Positions 59,683 to 64,000 of a DNA stretch of 64,000 nucleotides are shown one piece after another. Under the pieces are notes generated by a model. The model searched no databases. It was not told where the DNA came from and saw nothing but the letters and a program-made list of their open reading frames with translations. Source of the stretch: an uncultured Poribacteria bacterium (GTDB lineage: Bacteria; Poribacteria; WGA-4E; WGA-3G); NCBI GenBank assembly GCA_958295855.1, contig OY282383.1, positions 4,072,481 to 4,136,480 of the forward strand. Direction: 5' to 3'. Made by a program: the position numbers and the translations under genes. Every line of letters starts with the position of its first letter. Positions within the stretch are counted from its first letter, which is position 1.

Positions 59683-62250
59683 TTATTCACCCACATCAAT
59701 ACCCAACTGTGCAAATGCCTCTCTGATCTTATCTTCGTAATCTTGTTCTGACATTTCTCCGCCGGCCGCACGCAACTCAATCTGGAGGGTGTCGAAATTC
59801 AATTGGAGTAGGTTCATCACGCCCATGAGCCCCGACACCTGTCCCTTGGGCACGGTGAACTGCAAGCGAACTTCTTTACGCCCGCTCGACACCGGTTGGG
59901 AAGGAGCAATGTCCGGGCCAATACCCCCTTCTTCTTCCTTAATACCTGTTTCAGCCGTGCTACCGGTGGGCAAGGCACCCCCGCCGTTTTTCCGTCGTTC
60001 CTTCTCTTCTTCTGCTTCCTTCTGGGCGATGCAGATGTCCTCGCGGATGAGTAATTCGCTGTCAGCAAGCGCGACTAACACTGGATATTCCTTGAAATAC
60101 CGGTAGACAGGCTTGCCATCTTCCAAGGCACCCAGGCCGAACAAGCCTTGCTCCACCCCTTGACGAATTCCCGATTCCCAAGCGTCCCGGCCGATGCCCC
60201 GAGCCGCGCCCGGTGTCTTTGCACTGGCTTGATAGCACTGTTCAGTAGATATGGACTCGTTAGTTTTAAGGTACCGCTCCTTAATAGCCGATGGATGAAT
60301 GTTTTCAAGAATCTCCCCGCCTGATTTCAATTTGTCATAGACGACTTCATCCAGTTTCTTCGTGTCACCATAAGTTGGAATGCCTAAATCGTTTACTTTG
60401 AGCCCCTCTCTTGTCGGAATGAACAGGTGTCGATAATAACGGCGCAGCGCATCGCTCGCTCCATCTTCTGCCTTTTTCCGCTCTGTCCGGATTTCCTTCC
60501 GTTGTTCATCAGAGAACGTAAGGGTTTTGTCGCTTTCAATAGTTCGGTAGGCAATAATACTTCGCAGTTGATGGTAAAACACAGCACGCTCTCGTTCCAA
60601 GGGTATGAGAAAGAAAAGCGTGTTTCGGTTCGAACGTGGCGTATTGCCCTTCATTTCCAGCATGCTCTTCATCAGGGCATCGTCGTGCGCCTTGAGGAGC
60701 ACTAATTTGAGTTCAATATCATCTGGCATATCTGAACCGTCTTTTGGCCAGACAAAGGTCTGGAGTTTTTCGCCCGATAGGTTGCTTTTCACCAACGTTT
60801 CCTCAAACTCCTCAACTTCGGAGGCACCGATATTCTCCATCCGGGTTTGCAGAATACGATTTAGATTGGGCTGGTTGGTAAAATAATCCCTTTCACCGTC
60901 GTGCTGAAGGTAGAAGCATTTACTCCGCAACTGGCTGCTCGCTTCGGCAATAACGCTAGCGGGATTCACCATTGTGGTAGCGCTGCGTTTAATCTCTCCG
61001 AGATTTGCCCCGTTTTCGGGACCGCCTGAAAACGAATAGAGAAAAACAGTCGTAGCACTTCGGCTGCCTGCCTTCAAGCCTTTATAGGCATTGCCCACCC
61101 CGGCATCAACCTGCTTCGCACCGGCATCTCCACTTGTGATGTCCGCGGCGATGACGCTGTCGTATTCTGGCCCTATGTGCCTCAGCAATTCCTGTCGAAT
61201 CTCCTGAACACCGAGGTCAAAATCCCCCAGCGCAATATAAGGGATGGTTTTCTCCCTAAGGGAGTCAAGTACGAGTGATAACAGACGCAATACACCCCGC
61301 GTGCGCTGAAAATTTGGAAAACTACCCCACCGCTGATACAGCACGTCAATCACTTCGGGCAGAAACGGATACGCGGATTCAAACCGTTTTCGGTATTCTG
61401 AGGGTTCTGTTCGGGGAGGCAGCATGGATTCCTTATCGGCGTATGCTACGAAATCATGAATCACTTTGCCCGCGGCAGTCGCATCAATTGACGAGAAAAG
61501 CCTACGCCTGATGACTTCGCTAATCTCATGTTCTTGCACTGGCGTATAGATCTTCTCCACCCGCCCCAACACATGCCCCAATTGCTCATACAGGCGTTGG
61601 GATTGTTCGCCATAATGTTCCATGGTGCCTGATGGGAGCGTGATAACTAATGCCACCTTTTCTAAAATGCTAGCCGCCTCGCTCAACTCCTGCATAAAGG
61701 CGGCGGTTTGGGCTGCGAGTGTGCTGTCCGCTACCTGAACACCGGCGGCTTTGGTTACGTATTCTAATAGTTCATCCATCAGGATAAGCACGGGTTGTTT
61801 TTCCGAAAGCAGTTCGTAGATAGCATCACGCCCCGGTGAAGTCAACCCAGCAAAGCGCTCGATGCTGCCGGTTAACTGTCTTTCCAACATGCCCCATAAT
61901 GTATCATTGGCACGCAATGGTGTCCCAGAAATCACAGCTTTTTGTACCTTCCAGTCACTTGCTCTATGATACATCGCAATCAATGCGTGGGTTTTACCCC
62001 CGCCAAAAGGAGTCTGGAGCTGAATTACCGGGGCACCGCCTTTCCCATTTAACCGTCCCTCAACAACCGAAAGTAGGTGCTTCAGCCCCTCGGTCTCGTA
62101 CGTTTTCTGAAAGAATTGTATGGGATCTCCGTATTCATCCGGTGCACTCCCTTTGAACACTTCCCACAGATCTGCAGCAAACACGTTCAGTGTGAGTCTG
62201 CGTTCTAATATATCGCGGTGCACCACAGCAATTGTATGGAATGGTATCAT
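59683..62250 (-). CDS. DUF499-type P-loop ATPase
   Basis: 855 residues. Walker A QTPFGGGKTHALIAMY near residue 80, Walker B VLILMDELLEY near 155, then ALPTGTMEHYGE-like LPSGTMEHYG, arginine-rich VYRRFES-type EYRKRFESAYPFLPEV, and an acidic/Gly-rich linker before a C-terminal domain that ends in IREAFAQLGIDVGE. Known: DUF499 ATPases occur with DUF1156 methylases and, as BrxC/PglY, in BREX-type defence systems (recall). Expected partner of the methylase upstream. Confidence 0.85.
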   Translation of the reverse strand: MIPFHTIAVVHRDILERRLTLNVFAADLWEVFKGSAPDEYGDPIQFFQKTYETEGLKHLLSVVEGRLNGKGGAPVIQLQTPFGGGKTHALIAMYHRASDWKVQKAVISGTPLRANDTLWGMLERQLTGSIERFAGLTSPGRDAIYELLSEKQPVLILMDELLEYVTKAAGVQVADSTLAAQTAAFMQELSEAASILEKVALVITLPSGTMEHYGEQSQRLYEQLGHVLGRVEKIYTPVQEHEISEVIRRRLFSSIDATAAGKVIHDFVAYADKESMLPPRTEPSEYRKRFESAYPFLPEVIDVLYQRWGSFPNFQRTRGVLRLLSLVLDSLREKTIPYIALGDFDLGVQEIRQELLRHIGPEYDSVIAADITSGDAGAKQVDAGVGNAYKGLKAGSRSATTVFLYSFSGGPENGANLGEIKRSATTMVNPASVIAEASSQLRSKCFYLQHDGERDYFTNQPNLNRILQTRMENIGASEVEEFEETLVKSNLSGEKLQTFVWPKDGSDMPDDIELKLVLLKAHDDALMKSMLEMKGNTPRSNRNTLFFLIPLERERAVFYHQLRSIIAYRTIESDKTLTFSDEQRKEIRTERKKAEDGASDALRRYYRHLFIPTREGLKVNDLGIPTYGDTKKLDEVVYDKLKSGGEILENIHPSAIKERYLKTNESISTEQCYQASAKTPGAARGIGRDAWESGIRQGVEQGLFGLGALEDGKPVYRYFKEYPVLVALADSELLIREDICIAQKEAEEEKERRKNGGGALPTGSTAETGIKEEEGGIGPDIAPSQPVSSGRKEVRLQFTVPKGQVSGLMGVMNLLQLNFDTLQIELRAAGGEMSEQDYEDKIREAFAQLGIDVGE

Positions 62251-62343
62251 TCGCCCCTCTCCTTGAGGATGTGTTGAATTTGCGTTTTCAGCATCGGAAG
62301 TTCAAATTGCACTACGTCCCAGATAATATTGATAATAATACGC

Positions 62344-64000
62344 CTAAAAGAGGCTGCCTTGTCTCATATCTTCCCTAACTCTTTCCCGACCGGCAAGAAA
62401 ACCGTCGAGCAGCTTCTTCTCTCTGCTCTCAATGGGCAGCGTTTCAGAGATGGCCTGCGCGACACGATAGAACGCCTCGCTGCGTCCAAAACCACTCTCC
62501 GAAAGGACACGAATCATCTCATCTCGTTGGCTCTTTTCCCAGAGGAACAGCACATGGTGAAGCACGTCAATCAGCTCATCAGTACCAGAAAGACTGTCAA
62601 GCATTCGCGTTTGTGGCCCAAGCACGCGAATAAACTGCTTTTCTTTCACAATGAACCCTTTTCCGCCCCACTTTTGTGCAACATCCACCCCACAGGACTG
62701 CGCCAATTTCCGCGCCCCGTCAAAAGGAACGCGCGCTTCGCCGTACTCCCATCGCCAGAGGACATAGAAGCGGGTAATGTCGGAAATCTCACCCGCAAAT
62801 CCGTTGTGCAAAATCTGCCGCACGGCATAATCGGTGGCGATTTCTCGGACATCGTCAAGCAGGCGATGCGCCCGGATAATCTCTCCTTCAAAAGTCATGA
62901 CCTGCTCGTATTTGCCGAAGACCTCAATTGCCGAGCCGATGGCGGCGATAAAAAAGTCTGCCCCGCTCAGCCCTTCCTCCCAAAGACGGTGGAGTTTCGC
63001 GTTGAGGTGCGTTGTCAGTTCCCTCTTGACTTCGTTGTAGAAACCTGTCGGTTCGCGTGCCATTTTCCGGGCGACGATGTAGATAGAAGAAGAAAGGGAG
63101 GCAGTTTCTATAGCACTCAACCGTGACTTCATCTCCGTATCTAGTGGCCACGCACCTGTCACAATCAACCCTGAATCAAGCAGGGAATTGATGAGTGTTT
63201 CCCACCCCTCTGTGGATTTGTGTGCATAGACGATAACGGCGACACCGTTGGGCTTCAAAACGCGGTGAATTTCTTGGAAAGATTGCTTGAGTGCCTCCTC
63301 AAAGAAGCGTTTTCCTTCTTTCAAACCACCTGGACCGTGTGAATAGGCGACAACCTCGTTTCTCTTCGGGGTCAACGGTGTGGCGAAGAGTTCAGGATGT
63401 ACATCACCCAACGTTCGCTTCAGCCAGACGTAGAAGAAATCGGAGAGATACGAATAGGGCACGTTGTCGTAGTATGGTGGATCTGTGAAAACGGCATCGA
63501 AGAAGTTGTCAGGATGCGGTAGGTTGGTGGCAGAGGATTGGGTAACACCCGCTGGCGTGGCATTAGACTGTGAGCAATGCTCTATCGCCTTCACATAATA
63601 TTTCCATCCACTGTCCCAACTCCCGGACGAACCGCTAAACGGATTTACCTCTGCATAATCCCAAAGCATTGGCAAAGTTTGTCTAGAATAAAGTTTTACG
63701 ATTACTTCTGAGTTGTTTCGCCATCGGGCAAGTGTATTGCTAAGTGCCGCGGTCGTGTCTAGTGCCAATGCCAAATAACTTACCACCGCCTTCGCGTATT
63801 CTGCATCAACCCTTTCTGCCACCATCTTTTGATACGCCGCCCTCACCTTCTCCGCAAAAGTAATCAATGATAGTTTCTGCCGCGCGTTGAAGAGATCTCC
63901 CCATGTGTTCATTCCGTAATTGCGAACAGAAAATGCTCTTTCAGCCCCGCTTCCTTTTCCTTCTGGGGTCGGCTCATCTGGCACCGCATCCATGCCCCAT
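62344..64000 (-). CDS. DUF1156-type DNA adenine methyltransferase, N-terminus beyond the window
   Basis: At least 552 codons; the frame stays open to the right edge (the codons before M at 63993 read W-G), so this is the C-terminal part of a larger protein. Seen: FDAVFTDPPYYDNVPYSYLSDF (DPPY motif IV) near the middle, LPHPDNFF before it, HRVLKPNGVAVIVYAHK, and ADFFIAAIGSAIEVFGKYE, all typical of DUF1156 methylases. Modifies adenine in DNA; probably the modification arm of the DUF499 system. SAM-motif I and the DUF1156 domain lie outside the window. Confidence 0.87.
   Translation of the reverse strand, partial: WGMDAVPDEPTPEGKGSGAERAFSVRNYGMNTWGDLFNARQKLSLITFAEKVRAAYQKMVAERVDAEYAKAVVSYLALALDTTAALSNTLARWRNNSEVIVKLYSRQTLPMLWDYAEVNPFSGSSGSWDSGWKYYVKAIEHCSQSNATPAGVTQSSATNLPHPDNFFDAVFTDPPYYDNVPYSYLSDFFYVWLKRTLGDVHPELFATPLTPKRNEVVAYSHGPGGLKEGKRFFEEALKQSFQEIHRVLKPNGVAVIVYAHKSTEGWETLINSLLDSGLIVTGAWPLDTEMKSRLSAIETASLSSSIYIVARKMAREPTGFYNEVKRELTTHLNAKLHRLWEEGLSGADFFIAAIGSAIEVFGKYEQVMTFEGEIIRAHRLLDDVREIATDYAVRQILHNGFAGEISDITRFYVLWRWEYGEARVPFDGARKLAQSCGVDVAQKWGGKGFIVKEKQFIRVLGPQTRMLDSLSGTDELIDVLHHVLFLWEKSQRDEMIRVLSESGFGRSEAFYRVAQAISETLPIESREKKLLDGFLAGRERVREDMRQGSLF

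Overview
The window looks like a chromosome segment of an uncultivated Poribacteria-like bacterium (Planctomycetota/Latescibacteria are weaker alternatives). The assignment is inferred from gene content: four phytanoyl-CoA-dioxygenase (PhyH) proteins, three Gfo/Idh/MocA oxidoreductases, two enolase-superfamily enzymes, two large polytopic proteins of the type I recall as DUF6785/DUF6784, a WD40-metalloprotease-dockerin surface protein with a FlgD-like sorting tail, a giant lamin-tail-domain repeat protein, a TonB receptor and Planctomycete-type cytochrome lipoproteins. The intergenic DNA is full of short palindromic and direct repeats that recur across the window.

Layout. 0-8 kb (+): a radical SAM/SPASM protein with a PCP_red tail, a PhyH enzyme, a second PCP_red protein, small proteins, a Gfo/Idh enzyme, the remains of a DNA methyltransferase, and a secreted WD40/metzincin protein. 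8-13.5 kb (-): a cysteine-biosynthesis operon (cysK, APS reductase, ThiS/MoaD-like sulfur carrier, JAMM protease, NIL-domain protein) followed by a membrane glycosyltransferase-like gene, read from a clear sigma70-type promoter. 14-15 kb (+): a pair of small membrane-anchored proteins, one apparently frameshifted. 15-19 kb (-): a Gfo/Idh - PhyH - TIM-barrel - RraA-like catabolic cluster, then a c-type cytochrome whose 3' end lies in a perfect 99-bp tandem duplication. 19.8-22.5 kb (-): TonB-dependent receptor. 23-28.7 kb: acyl-CoA-synthetase-like ligase carrying an in-frame palindromic insertion, zinc alcohol dehydrogenase behind a cluster of GACAA/TTGTC palindromes, PhyH, CurA-like reductase, and a 2-hydroxyacid dehydrogenase on the other strand. 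29-30.8 kb: lipoprotein cytochrome, then a gene-poor stretch with tandem and dispersed repeats and a possible sigma-factor remnant. 30.8-38.2 kb (-): a 2242-residue surface protein and a small Pro/Asn-repeat protein. 38.5-43.2 kb: two inverted, truncated tnpB genes bracketing an enolase-superfamily gene and a polytopic membrane protein. 43.4-47.4 kb (+): Gfo/Idh, PhyH, tandem-HicB protein, enolase-superfamily enzyme. 47.5-55.5 kb (+): core genes argD, a lipoprotein, ispE, tRNA-Gln, rplY (bL25), cell-wall amidase, GerMN protein, pth, and a D-threonine-aldolase-like enzyme. 55.6-64 kb (-): a defence-like island with a DUF1156-type DNA methyltransferase (cut by the window edge), a DUF499-type ATPase, a polytopic membrane protein, and an AAA ATPase overlapping a small putative nuclease.

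The strongest candidates for something undescribed are the right-hand island (methylase + DUF499 ATPase + embedded transporter-like protein + AAA/nuclease pair), the sulfur carrier ending in GG-Lys-Asn next to its probable trimming protease, and a family of palindromic elements, one copy of which sits in frame inside a coding sequence.
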